From positions 138,484 through 202,483 of the forward strand of contig CAYNRU010000043.1 in NCBI GenBank assembly GCA_964399635.1: a stretch of DNA of 64,000 nt. Reading direction: 5' to 3'. Source of the stretch: UBA4615 sp964399635 (GTDB lineage: Bacteria > Pseudomonadota > Gammaproteobacteria > Burkholderiales > Burkholderiaceae_E). Numbering within the stretch: position 1 is the first letter of the stretch; the number at the start of each line of letters is the position of its first letter. The position numbers and the translations under genes were made by a program. A model generated the notes under the pieces. It searched no databases and was not told the DNA's origin. It saw nothing but the letters and a program-made list of their open reading frames with translations. Positions 26,153-34,136 of the stretch are shown here, one piece after another.

Positions 26153-27442
26153 ATGTCCACGGCACCTGCACCCGCCCCACCGCTCGCTCGCGCCCTGGCC
26201 GCGCGCGGCATCCACTACGGCTGGGCGATGGCCGCCCTGACTTTCGTGTACGCCGTGTTCTCGTCGTCCGCGCTCGGTGTTCCGAGCGTCCTGATCGTGC
26301 CGATGGCGAAGGGCCTTGGCTGGTCGATCGGCGAGCTGTCGGCGCCGCAGGGTCTTCGCCTGGCGCTGTTCGGGCTTGCAGCACCTCTGGCTGGCGGGTT
26401 GATGCTGCGCTACGGACCGCGGCGGATGGTGGCGATCTCGGGCACGCTGCTGCTTGTTGGCCTCGCGATCTCCGTCGCGACCACCCAGAAGTGGCAACTC
26501 TGGCTCGGCATGGGCGTCCTGCTCGGTCTGGCGCCAGGGCTCACCGCCATGCAGCTCAACTCGGTGGTCGGAGCACGCTGGTTCGTCGCCCACCGGGGCC
26601 TCGTGCTCGGTTTGCTGGGCGGCGCAGTGGCCACGGGAACCCTCGTGTTCATGCCGCTCGCAGCCTGGGTGGCCGAGCGCTGGGGCTGGCGTGTCGCGAT
26701 GCTGATCCCGAGCGTCGGGACCGCAGTGAGCTGGCTCCTGTTCCTGTGGCTCGCACGCGACCGTCCCCAGGACCTGGACTTGCCTGCCGTGGGCGAGACG
26801 GCCGTCTCGCCCGTCCCACCCACGCCGACAGCCAACTTCGTGGCGTTGAGCGCGCAAGCACTCTCGCTCGGATCGAAGCGACCCGTGTTCTGGATCCTGG
26901 CCGCGACGTTCGCGATCTGCGGCGTCTCGAGCTTCGGCATCACACAGGCCCACCTCGTCCCCTTCTGCGGTGACCTGGGCGTGCCGCTGGGCACCGCAGC
27001 CTGGTTGATGGCCGTGATCGGCATCTGCGATCTGATCGGCACGATCGGCTCGGGCTGGCTGTCCGACCGCTACGACAACCGCTGGCTGCTGGCGTGGTAC
27101 TACGCGCTGCGCGGAGTTGCGCTGTTGTGGCTGGTGAGTGTCCAGCCGACGATGGTGGGCCTCACGATCTTCGCGGTCATCTACGGGCTTGACTTCATCG
27201 CGACGGTACCGCCGTCGGTGCGGCTCACCGTCGTCACCTTCGGTCGCGAGATGGGGCCGGCAGTCTTTGCATGGATCTTCGCGGCACACCATGTCGCGGC
27301 AGGCGTGATGGCCTTCGGAACCGGCGTCAGCCGGGACATGCTCGGCACGTACGAGCCCGCCTTCCTGCTCGCCGGCGTGCTGTGCTTTGTCGCCGCGTTG
27401 TGCTTCTTCGCGGTGCGGCGCCCAGCGCCCGTGGCGGCCTGA
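26153..27442 (+). CDS. Major facilitator superfamily transporter
   Basis: A 429-aa protein with about twelve hydrophobic segments in two six-helix halves joined by a cytoplasmic loop near residue 205-240. The loop after helix 2 has a degenerate RYGPRRM motif. The nearest family type is the monocarboxylate/oxalate-formate-like MFS. Substrate unknown. ATG 26153 is chosen; an out-of-family leader upstream is open but unlikely. It is flanked by toxin-antitoxin remnants on both sides, so it may be a passenger of the island. Confidence 0.8.
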   Translation: MSTAPAPAPPLARALAARGIHYGWAMAALTFVYAVFSSSALGVPSVLIVPMAKGLGWSIGELSAPQGLRLALFGLAAPLAGGLMLRYGPRRMVAISGTLLLVGLAISVATTQKWQLWLGMGVLLGLAPGLTAMQLNSVVGARWFVAHRGLVLGLLGGAVATGTLVFMPLAAWVAERWGWRVAMLIPSVGTAVSWLLFLWLARDRPQDLDLPAVGETAVSPVPPTPTANFVALSAQALSLGSKRPVFWILAATFAICGVSSFGITQAHLVPFCGDLGVPLGTAAWLMAVIGICDLIGTIGSGWLSDRYDNRWLLAWYYALRGVALLWLVSVQPTMVGLTIFAVIYGLDFIATVPPSVRLTVVTFGREMGPAVFAWIFAAHHVAAGVMAFGTGVSRDMLGTYEPAFLLAGVLCFVAALCFFAVRRPAPVAA

Positions 27443-27653
27443 CCCAAGACACCCCGGCGCAGCTTCACCACGCACGTGGCCATGTCACCTCAGGCGTCCG
27501 CGTTGCGGCTGGCAGCGTGGGGGTGGTGCTCATGACGACACCGATGCGTGTGGCGCGATAGCGGCCTTTCGTCGGTGGCAGCGTTTGGCCGACAAACGTC
27601 TCGCGGCTGCAAACCCAATGTGCCAGGCGAATAGCCGAAGTTGCCGCTGAGGA
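27443..27653. other. Gap between the MFS gene and the ParE toxin gene
   Basis: No coding sequence, repeat or strong terminator recognised. It is a convergent intergenic region. Confidence 0.4.
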
Positions 27654-27977
27654 TCACTTGTAATCCTGCTCCAGCTGATGGCGAATGGCACCGATGCGGA
27701 CAACCTCGCCGCGGACTTCAAACGCGGCAATGAGTCCGGCACTTCCGAAGGGGATGATCAGTTCGCGCTGCTTGTCGTTGACGGCGCGAGCGGCCTTGCG
27801 ACACAAGTACGGCGAGAACTCCAGCAGTCGGAGTGCGCGGTCGACCGCGTCTCTGAGGCGCCGCACGACGTCGAGGTCAGGCGTCGCACTGGCGGGTTCA
27901 CGTTCGATGGTGAAATCCTCGATCCGGAGCAAGTCGCCAACAGCCTCGTCCGCGAGGACGACGCGGTAGACGGTCAC
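27654..27977 (-). CDS. ParE/RelE-superfamily toxin
   Basis: A 107-aa protein with the ParE-like layout: an N-terminal YRVVLADEAVGDLLRIEDF strand-helix, a long helix around residues 35-55, a basic middle (CRKAARAVNDKQRELIIPFG) and the C-terminal VVRIGAIRHQLEQDY strand ending, where ParE toxins have R-H-x-x-x-D/Y. ParE members poison gyrase and RelE members cleave mRNA; the sequence alone favours ParE. It overlaps the upstream small gene by 4 bases, as in typical antitoxin-toxin operons. Confidence 0.75.
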   Translation of the reverse strand: MTVYRVVLADEAVGDLLRIEDFTIEREPASATPDLDVVRRLRDAVDRALRLLEFSPYLCRKAARAVNDKQRELIIPFGSAGLIAAFEVRGEVVRIGAIRHQLEQDYK

Positions 27978-28207
27978 TGCCCCGCGCGCGGCTTACCTGC
28001 CGCCAGTCGCTGGCGCGCCGCCTCGAGCCGGACATCCATCTGCCGCAGCATTTCCTGCGGCGAGAGTCCGCTGTCTTCACGGGCAGATCGCTCGACGCCG
28101 TCGCTGGCGCGTGCAAGGAAGGAGCGTGTCACGGCGATCAGTTGGCTAGCCGCGCCATCGTCATGCAGCACAAGACCCAGCGCCCAGTGCAGTTCGAGAT
28201 CACCCAC
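27974..28207 (-). CDS. Putative antitoxin partner of the ParE-type toxin
   Basis: A 77-aa helical, charged protein immediately upstream of the toxin with a 4-base stop/start overlap. Its C-terminal half (SPQEMLRQMDVRLEAARQRL) looks like an amphipathic toxin-binding helix. The first ~25 codons lie antisense to an integrase remnant (28142-28270), so the original N-terminus may have been replaced or the true start may be the GTG near residue 26. No DNA-binding fold is recognised. Function is inferred from position. Confidence 0.5.
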   Translation of the reverse strand: MGDLELHWALGLVLHDDGAASQLIAVTRSFLARASDGVERSAREDSGLSPQEMLRQMDVRLEAARQRLAAGKPRAGQ

Positions 28208-28270
28208 GACACCCGGGACGCCTTGCAGGCGTGGATCAACCAGGCCCGGTTGAAGTCCGAGGACTTATCG
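28142..28270 (+). pseudogene. Tyrosine recombinase (integrase) fragment
   Basis: The plus strand reads SRAIVMQHKTQRPVQFEIT followed by TRDALQAWINQARLKSED. This matches the catalytic-domain region of phage/ICE integrases just after the first catalytic Arg. Only ~43 residues remain; the His-x-x-Arg and Tyr motifs are absent. It marks a past mobile element at this site. Confidence 0.7.
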
Positions 28271-28328
28271 CAGGTCTGCAGCACCTTGAACCACAGGAAC
28301 CTCCTCGGTCACCCGCCGGCCATGTGGC

Positions 28329-28620
28329 TCATCGGTCCGAGCGAGCGGCGACCGCCGGAAAGGCGGCGCCAGCGATCAGATCGGTAGGTTCGATGCGCGC
28401 ACAGGTGGAGATTCCAGAGGTGTAGCCGTTGACATCCACATTGCTCAGCGTGTGGTACTGCTGGCCGCTGTGCCGCACACCGATGCTGGTGCCTAAGGCT
28501 TCGATGAAGCGGTAGTTGGCCACCACGGTCACACGCCTCTTCGGGATGTTGGGCTGGCGTTTGCCCACGGTATCGCCCGGGGTCGTCACGAGGCCGTCGT
28601 TCTCCTTGAACAGGCAGCAC
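28329..28620 (-). pseudogene. TonB-dependent receptor fragment
   Basis: The minus strand encodes GDTVGKRQPNIPKRRVTVVANYRF...GTSIGVRHSGQQYHTLSNVDVNGYT, which is a set of beta-barrel strands from the C-terminal part of a TonB-dependent outer-membrane receptor. It has no start, no plug domain and no proper C-terminal strand. It lies between an integrase remnant and the ccdB gene. Confidence 0.6.
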
Positions 28621-28661
28621 CGGTCTCGGCGCGGCGAAGCGGCCGTCCCGATCGGTACGAA

Positions 28662-28976
28662 CTAGATTCCCGACAACACCGCGTCCAAGGCCGAAACCAG
28701 CGCGCTGGCTTGCGAAGCCACGTTCTGCACCGGTCGCCGCAAGGCCTTCGCGGGCAAAGGTGCGGCGTAGTGCGCCAGCGCATGTAGCCGCTGGCCCTTC
28801 ACCATGATGACCGGACATAGCGCCGTCGGCACCTTGGTCGCGACATCGAGCACAGCCAGCGGCATGGTCAGCCGCGTGGCCAAGGCATCCAGCAGATCGC
28901 TCTGGACCACCACCACGTAGGGGATGCCCTCGGCCGCGCTGCCGCTGGGGTTGGTGAAGACGTCGTACTGGGCCAT
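28662..28976 (-). CDS. ccdB: CcdB-family toxin
   Basis: A 104-aa protein, normal CcdB length. It shows the family start MAQYDVFTNPS, the VVVVQSDLLDAL strand-helix, LCPVIMVKGQRLHAL, and the C-terminal ALDAVLSGI. The penultimate Gly-Ile end is characteristic and is needed for gyrase poisoning in the F-plasmid protein, where the equivalent is Trp99-Gly100-Ile101; Trp is replaced by Ser here. It lies 7 bases after the antitoxin stop. Confidence 0.85.
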   Translation of the reverse strand: MAQYDVFTNPSGSAAEGIPYVVVVQSDLLDALATRLTMPLAVLDVATKVPTALCPVIMVKGQRLHALAHYAAPLPAKALRRPVQNVASQASALVSALDAVLSGI

Positions 28977-28983
28977 CGGCCGC

Positions 28984-29253
28984 TCACCACGGGCGCAGGT
29001 CGGCGCCAGGAATGCCGTGCGTCTCGAAACGAGCGTTCTGGACGGCGATCCAATCACCGTACTCGGCTTCGAACGCCTTCTTGCGCGCGGCTCGGCTCGC
29101 CTTGTCGTGGTTGGCCTTCAGGGCCTGGTATTGCTCGGCCGAGAGGATCACGGTGTCGAGTTGGCCGGCTTTTTCCACGAACACAGGGCCGCGCTTGGCT
29201 TGGACGCAGAGGCTGCCAAAGCGGTTCTTGGCTTCTGTGGCGGTGACGCGCAT
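28984..29253 (-). CDS. Hybrid antitoxin: Phd/YefM-type N-terminus, CcdA-type C-terminus
   Basis: An 89-aa antitoxin. The N-terminal ~50 residues (RVTATEAKNRFGSL, PVFVEKAGQLDTVILSAEQY) form a Phd/YefM DNA-binding fold. The C-terminal ~35 residues (EYGDWIAVQNARFETHGIPG and LRPW) match the CcdB-binding tail of CcdA, which normally follows a ribbon-helix-helix domain. GGGAGA precedes the ATG at 29253. With ccdB directly downstream this forms a complete type II module. Confidence 0.85.
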   Translation of the reverse strand: MRVTATEAKNRFGSLCVQAKRGPVFVEKAGQLDTVILSAEQYQALKANHDKASRAARKKAFEAEYGDWIAVQNARFETHGIPGADLRPW

Positions 29254-29277
29254 GGTGGTCTCCCAGGATGTTTGGCC

Positions 29278-29306
29278 ATTTTAGCCATTGACGACCATGG
29301 GCGCAA
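29278..29306 (-). promoter_or_regulatory. Promoter of the hybrid antitoxin-ccdB operon
   Basis: On the minus strand TTGCGC (29301-29306) and TAAAAT (29278-29283) are separated by exactly 17 bases, and the -10 lies 24 bases before the ATG. The repeated aatggc/aatggcc around the -10 is a possible antitoxin operator. Confidence 0.6.
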
Positions 29307-29729
29307 AGCGGTGCGGCATGCGCGTCGGCCCGTGCTGAAGAAGCCATTCATCAAGGTCGGCTCGTGGCCGGCAGCAGTCGGTCAAATCGGCGCGGCGGAG
29401 ATCGGCTTCAGCCCAATAGCAGACAGAATCGAGCCTGCGACTCTTTTCCAAAGCAGACTCCTCAGCCGCGGTCGGCGGCCAGAGCGACTACCCCATCCGC
29501 CTCAGGGTTCGGGGTATCTCGTGGCGACTTCCGTTCCTTGGAACAACAAGATCACCACGTTCAGGCTCAGAACCCGCCCGTGAACTGAAAGCGATTGGCG
29601 GGATGCCACAGCATCGCCACCGATGCCACCTGCCCGCGTGACCGCGTTTTGCGACGCAGCACGAGGCAAGGCTGACCACCATCATCTTGCTGAAATCGAG
29701 TTGCATGTAGTCCGCAGCCAACGCCGGGT
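29307..29729. other. Degenerate stretch between the ccdB operon and the hutF remnant
   Basis: About 420 bases without a convincing gene. Short open frames occur on both strands but none shows a recognised motif, a ribosome-binding site or consistent codon bias. It looks like decayed sequence. Confidence 0.5.
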
Positions 29730-30317
29730 TGCTGGTGCCTGGTGCATGCCACGCACATGACGGCCGACGAGTCGCAGCGTGCGGCGCGCAGCGGTGCAGT
29801 TGCAGGCATCTGCCCCAGCACAGAGGCCAACCTGGGTGACGGCATCTTCGACATGGCGGCGTGGCGCAGCCCCGGCGGGCGCTGGGGCATCGGTTCCGAC
29901 AGCCACGCCTGCGTCAATGCGGCGGAAGAGCTGATGCTGCTTGAATACAGCCAGCGGCTCGCCACCCGCCAGCGCAACGTGCTTGCGCGGGACGGCGAGC
30001 GCGATGTGGCGACCGCCATGACGCTGGATGCCGTGCTGGGCGGAGCCCAGGCCAGCGGCCGGGCCATCGCTGGCCTAGCGGTTGGTCAGCAGGCAGATTG
30101 CATCGTGCTCGATGCACAACACCCACTGCTGCGCCAGTTGCCGACACCCCAGGCCATGCTGTCGGCCCACGTCTTTGCCAGCCATCGTCGCAGCGCCGTG
30201 CGCGAAGTGTGGGTGGGCGGACGACTGCGGGTGCACGAAGGCGTCCATCCCTTGAACGAGGAGACCTCCAGCGCCTTCATCGCCGCGCGCCACGACCTGC
30301 TGTCCTCGACATCATGA
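29730..30317 (+). pseudogene. hutF (formimidoylglutamate deiminase) 3' fragment
   Basis: The plus strand encodes about 190 residues starting CWCLVHATHMTADE and continuing AVAGICPSTEANLGDGIFD, GRWGIGSDSHACVNAAEELMLLEYSQR and GQQADCIVLD. This is the C-terminal ~40% of the HutF amidohydrolase of histidine degradation, including the metal/active-site His and Asp segments (HATH, SDSH). The natural C-terminus is intact but the first ~260 residues are missing and no start signal precedes it. No other hut gene is nearby. Confidence 0.8.
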
Positions 30318-30403
30318 ACAACAGGCTTCAGGCATCAGGCTGTGATCGGGTACGAGGCACGTTTACCGCGATGACCGAGCCGCGGCAGGGTGAGTCGAAG
30401 CTC

Positions 30404-30699
30404 GAATAAGTGGCAGCGTCCCATCCGGTGATCGCTCTTCAGATGCCCGATCACCGGCTCGATCGCCTGGCGGCGCTTGAGCGTCCTGAGCTCGAGCACG
30501 GTGCGCCGCGTCTTCTTGCCGCGGTGCTTGATCTCGGTCTCGCGGTTGTCGGCCTCCACGCCGCGGTAGCCCAGATCGACCCACGCCGTTCTCGGCTTCG
30601 CTCCGGTATCCTGCATCAGGATCGTCGTCTGCTCGATCTGCTCGGCGAGCGTGTGCCCGTCGTACGGATGGCCCTCGAAGGCGCGTGCGCCCACAATTA
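30404..30699 (-). mobile_element. IS5-family transposase fragment
   Basis: The minus strand reads GARAFEGHPYDGHTLAEQIE, TILMQDTGAKPRTAWVDLGYRG, then RTLKRRQAIEPVIGHLKSDHRM, the C-terminal DDE-domain region of IS5-type transposases with the catalytic Glu in AIEPVIGHLK. Both ends are lost: it begins at the GAR motif and departs from the family just after HRMGRCHL. No terminal inverted repeats are seen, so it is an immobile relic. Confidence 0.8.
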
Positions 30700-30725
30700 G
30701 AGTGCCGCGCCGACCACCCGCCCGC

Positions 30726-31517
30726 TCAGACGCTACGTTCGGCGAAGAAGCGCTCGATGTGCGCCGCGACCTCGAGCGGTCGCGCCATCGCCGGAAGATG
30801 GCCCGAGCCCTGCATGACGACGAGCTCGCTGTCCGGTATCAAGGAGGCCGTGTAGCGCATGTGCTCTGTCTTGTAGAAGGGGTCGAGGTCTCCGTGCACG
30901 ATCAGCGTCGGCACGCGTAACCGGGGCAACGCGCCTGCCCAGTCGACAGGCTGCGCTGCTTCCATCATGAAGAGCCGGTCGGCCGCCTCGGGCGTGGCCC
31001 GCGCCAGGATGTACTCGCCCCAGCGTCGGATGTGCTCGGAGTCGGGCTCTGGCGTGCAGCGCTCGACGAACCATCGCAGCCGCTCCGCGTGGGTATCGCC
31101 CGGCCATTGCGACGGCGGTACCCGCGGGACTACGGGCAGCTCGGGCGAGCGCACCTCGCCGCAGCCATTCATCAGCACCAGCCCGTCGAAGCGCTCGGGC
31201 CGGGCGAGAACGGCCCGCATCGCGGTCACGGTGCCGCGCGAGAAGCCGGCAAGTACGCAGCGCTCGATGCCGGTCGCGTCCATCACGCGGAACACGTCCT
31301 CGACCAGCGCCTCGGGCGAGATGCACTCGACGGGCACGCGAGTCAGGCCCGCGCCCCGGTGGTCGTAGACCACGGTGCGCCAACGGGCGCTGAGCGGCGC
31401 GAGGGTCGCGATCCAGTCCTCGACGTTGCTGACCCAGCCACCATGGGCGAGCAGGGTACGCGGCCCCGCGCCGAACGCGAGGGTGAAGACACGATTGCGG
31501 TCGATGTCCAGGAACAC
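30726..31517 (-). CDS. Alpha/beta hydrolase
   Basis: A 263-aa hydrolase with the complete triad: Ser in AGFSRGTV, Asp in HGDLDPFY, His in GSGHLPAM, and the oxyanion region AHGGWVSN. The GTG at 31517 is chosen because a strong GGAGG lies 7 bases upstream; longer frames are unlikely. Substrate unknown. It is followed by the island's IS relic and preceded in the same direction by an alpha/beta hydrolase-LuxR fusion, to which it may be functionally linked. Confidence 0.8.
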   Translation of the reverse strand: MFLDIDRNRVFTLAFGAGPRTLLAHGGWVSNVEDWIATLAPLSARWRTVVYDHRGAGLTRVPVECISPEALVEDVFRVMDATGIERCVLAGFSRGTVTAMRAVLARPERFDGLVLMNGCGEVRSPELPVVPRVPPSQWPGDTHAERLRWFVERCTPEPDSEHIRRWGEYILARATPEAADRLFMMEAAQPVDWAGALPRLRVPTLIVHGDLDPFYKTEHMRYTASLIPDSELVVMQGSGHLPAMARPLEVAAHIERFFAERSV

Positions 31518-31619
31518 GTCGCCTCCTCCCGCGGCCGTCTTCCAAGACGCGCCATACGGGCCATTACAGCATCGGTGTGCGCGCCCGGCCACGGGACGGG
31601 CGTCCCGACCCGGCGGCCG

Positions 31620-32681
31620 TCAGAGGCCCAGGTCCCGGGACAGGGCGACCGCGCGGGCGCGGCCGTCGACCCCGAGCTTCGCGTAAAGCGCGGAGAGCGC
31701 GTTGCGCACCGTCTTGTCCGCCACGCCCAGCCGTGCGGCGATCTGCGCGTTGTCCAGGCCCCGTGCGACCAGCGCGGCGAGCTCGCGTTCGCGCGGGGTA
31801 AGCCGCGGGATGCGCCCCGCGCCGGCGACGAAGTCGACGGTGGCGTCGCAGAAGCGGGCGAACGCCGGCTCGTGCCCTAGCGGCACGTGGTTGGCCGAGG
31901 GCAGCGACTCGAAGCGAGCGCCTGGGATTGCAGCGGCGATGTCATGGCCAAGAGCGACGGGACAGGCACGGTCGCCCTCGCAGTGCAGAACGAGGGTCGG
32001 TACCTTCACACGCGGTGCGAGCGCGCGCACATCGAGCAACGCGCGGCCCCTCAGTATCGCGGCAGCGCGCTGCCCGTCACAGCTGTGGCGCTGATGCTCG
32101 TTCATGCCTGCGCGCACTTCGGGCGGGCTGTCCGGTATGAAGCGGCTGCTGAAGAACTCCCGGACAGCCGGATCGTCGCGGCTCCATCCAACTTCCACGA
32201 GTCGCCACTGCGCTTCGAGGTACGCGCGCTCCTCGTCCGTCGAGCACCGTTGCAGCGCGCCGTTCAGGTAGCCACCCAGAAGCACCAGGTGCGAGACGCG
32301 CTCGGGGTGACGGACCGCATATGCGATGGCCGTCGGCGCCGCCCCGCTCACGCCGAGCAGGGCGACCCGCGGCTCGCCGTTTGCTTCGATCACGGCCTCG
32401 AGCTCCTCCACCCACGATTCGAGTTCCGCGGGCTGGTCGTCCGTACCCGACAGGCCGCAGCCGCGCTCGTCGTAGCGCACGAGCCGGAACGACCGGCTTA
32501 GCCGCTCGACCCACGGGCGCCACAGTGGGGAGCGCAGGTCGTAGTCGACATTCGTGAGCCAGTGCGCGACCCGGACCAACGTCGGAGCGTCCGGGCGGCC
32601 ACTGCGGGCCCAGGCGATGCGTGCCCCGGAAGAAACCCGGGCGAAGCGGACTTCCTGGGCGGTCCCTTGCTCGATGCTCAT
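31620..32681 (-). CDS. Alpha/beta hydrolase fused to a C-terminal LuxR-type HTH
   Basis: A 353-aa protein. Residues ~10-285 form an alpha/beta hydrolase: YDERGCGLSG, nucleophile elbow GVSGAAPT, HCEGDRACP and a His in ANHVPLGH. Residues ~290-350 are a LuxR HTH (LTPRERELAALVARGLDNAQIAARLGVADKTVRNALSALYAKLGV). The hydrolase domain may act as ligand sensor. It lies upstream of, and in the same direction as, a stand-alone alpha/beta hydrolase, a likely target or partner. Confidence 0.85.
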   Translation of the reverse strand: MSIEQGTAQEVRFARVSSGARIAWARSGRPDAPTLVRVAHWLTNVDYDLRSPLWRPWVERLSRSFRLVRYDERGCGLSGTDDQPAELESWVEELEAVIEANGEPRVALLGVSGAAPTAIAYAVRHPERVSHLVLLGGYLNGALQRCSTDEERAYLEAQWRLVEVGWSRDDPAVREFFSSRFIPDSPPEVRAGMNEHQRHSCDGQRAAAILRGRALLDVRALAPRVKVPTLVLHCEGDRACPVALGHDIAAAIPGARFESLPSANHVPLGHEPAFARFCDATVDFVAGAGRIPRLTPRERELAALVARGLDNAQIAARLGVADKTVRNALSALYAKLGVDGRARAVALSRDLGL

Positions 32682-32845
32682 CCTCGGGTGGCCTCTGCGC
32701 CAGTGAAGGGCGGGTAGGTGTCCTGTCAGCAGCGACGCGGCGCTGCGGGTGCCGTCGGGCGAGATTCGTCCCTATGCCGCAGTTTCGTCGACGCGGGGCA
32801 GCATGTCCAACGTTGGCCCACCTCGGGCAAGACGCATTCGAAGTG

Positions 32846-33907
32846 CTACCGCTTCTTGTCTGCGACGTGTGCATGGCCGGCTATCCCCGGCCTGGTCTGC
32901 TGTGTTGCATGCCTCGCCTGCGAAGGCCCATCTGCCGAGGCAAACCAGCGCTCCCGCAACAACGCCTCCTCGCGCAGCACTTCGGCATGCGCTCGCTGGA
33001 CTAGTTTCACGAACGCGTCCATGGCGGGCGACACCGTTCGTTTGCGCAAACGGACGATGTTCCATTCGACGCGTATCCACTGCGCCTCGAGCAGGGGCAC
33101 GATCTGTCCACGTTCGAGTTCTGCCCGCACCATCCCCAATGACGCGAACGTGAATGCATTCGCGTTCGGGTCCGCCACGATGCTTTTCGCAAACTGAATC
33201 GTCGGACATTCGATCGCCGGGAAAGGAGGCGGTGAGGCCCCGCCGTGGAGCGAAGGCGGGCGCCGCGCGGCGAGGATCGGCTTCAGCACGCGCGGCGGCA
33301 GCATCACCACCTGGGCGAATGGATAGTCAAGCACTTCAGCGAACTTGAGTGCCGTCCTGCCTGCCAGCGGATGCCCGGCACGCACGACGACATACCCGGC
33401 AAGGGGCGTGAGCTCGGCGATGACTGCGAAGTCGTCATCGCCCTCCATCACACTGGCCTCGGCGATGGCGAGATCGAGCGTCCGCGCGCGAAGCGAGCGG
33501 GCCACCACCGCCGGGTCGTTCAGCAGGGTACGCACCCGAACGCCCGGATGCGCGGCGGCAAATCGCGCGGCGCAGACCGGGCCGAGCACCTCGGCCGCGT
33601 AGGGGCCCAGCCCCACCGAGAGCTCTCCGGTCGCGAGCCCCTTGGCGAGCGCCACCTCGCGCTCGAGATCGCCGACCTCCGCCAGCACGTGGCCCGCATG
33701 CTGCAGGAACACGCGTCCGAAATCGGTCGGCTCGTGACCGGAGCGGCTGCGATTGAACAGGCGCAACCCGACTCGCTCCTCGAGTTCCTTGATGCCGCGG
33801 CTCAGCGAGGGCTGCGCGATGCCGAGCGCCTCCGCGGCGCGGCTGAAGCTGCCGTGCTCCGCCAGCGCCTGCGCGTGGCGAAGCAGACGAAGGTCGACCG
33901 ACACCAC
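32846..33907 (-). CDS. LysR-family transcriptional regulator
   Basis: A 353-aa LysR protein, with HTH at residues 5-63 (ALAEHGSFSRAAEALGIAQPSLSRGIKELE-like) and a two-lobed effector domain to about 295. The C-terminus is ~45 residues longer than usual and ends in a basic, His-rich tail of unclear value. It is divergent from the DUF1254 gene across a 229-base gap and probably controls it. Confidence 0.85.
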   Translation of the reverse strand: MVSVDLRLLRHAQALAEHGSFSRAAEALGIAQPSLSRGIKELEERVGLRLFNRSRSGHEPTDFGRVFLQHAGHVLAEVGDLEREVALAKGLATGELSVGLGPYAAEVLGPVCAARFAAAHPGVRVRTLLNDPAVVARSLRARTLDLAIAEASVMEGDDDFAVIAELTPLAGYVVVRAGHPLAGRTALKFAEVLDYPFAQVVMLPPRVLKPILAARRPPSLHGGASPPPFPAIECPTIQFAKSIVADPNANAFTFASLGMVRAELERGQIVPLLEAQWIRVEWNIVRLRKRTVSPAMDAFVKLVQRAHAEVLREEALLRERWFASADGPSQARHATQQTRPGIAGHAHVADKKR

Positions 33908-34136
33908 GAAGCGCTCCCCGGACCCGGACAGGCTAAATTATGCCCAAATCGCATGGAACCCATAGGCAATATGGACTTGTGCCATAGACACCCGCCGAGC
34001 ACACTTCGGCCCGATGTCGGCAGGCGCGGTCGCCCGCTGCGGGTATTCGACCCTCCGAGGCGCCATGGAAGGCGATCGTTCCGCTGCTCCGGGACTGCCG
34101 GCATCGTTGAAGCACTTCTTTCCAACTTTGCGACCC

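Noticed and set aside
25763..27475. 570-codon minus-strand frame across the MFS gene
   Set aside because: It is antisense to a clear membrane transporter. Only its last ~45 codons, outside the MFS gene, are meaningful, as the higA remnant.
30335..30694. Intact IS5 insertion
   Set aside because: Both ends of the transposase are missing and no terminal inverted repeats or target duplication were seen, so only a relic is reported.
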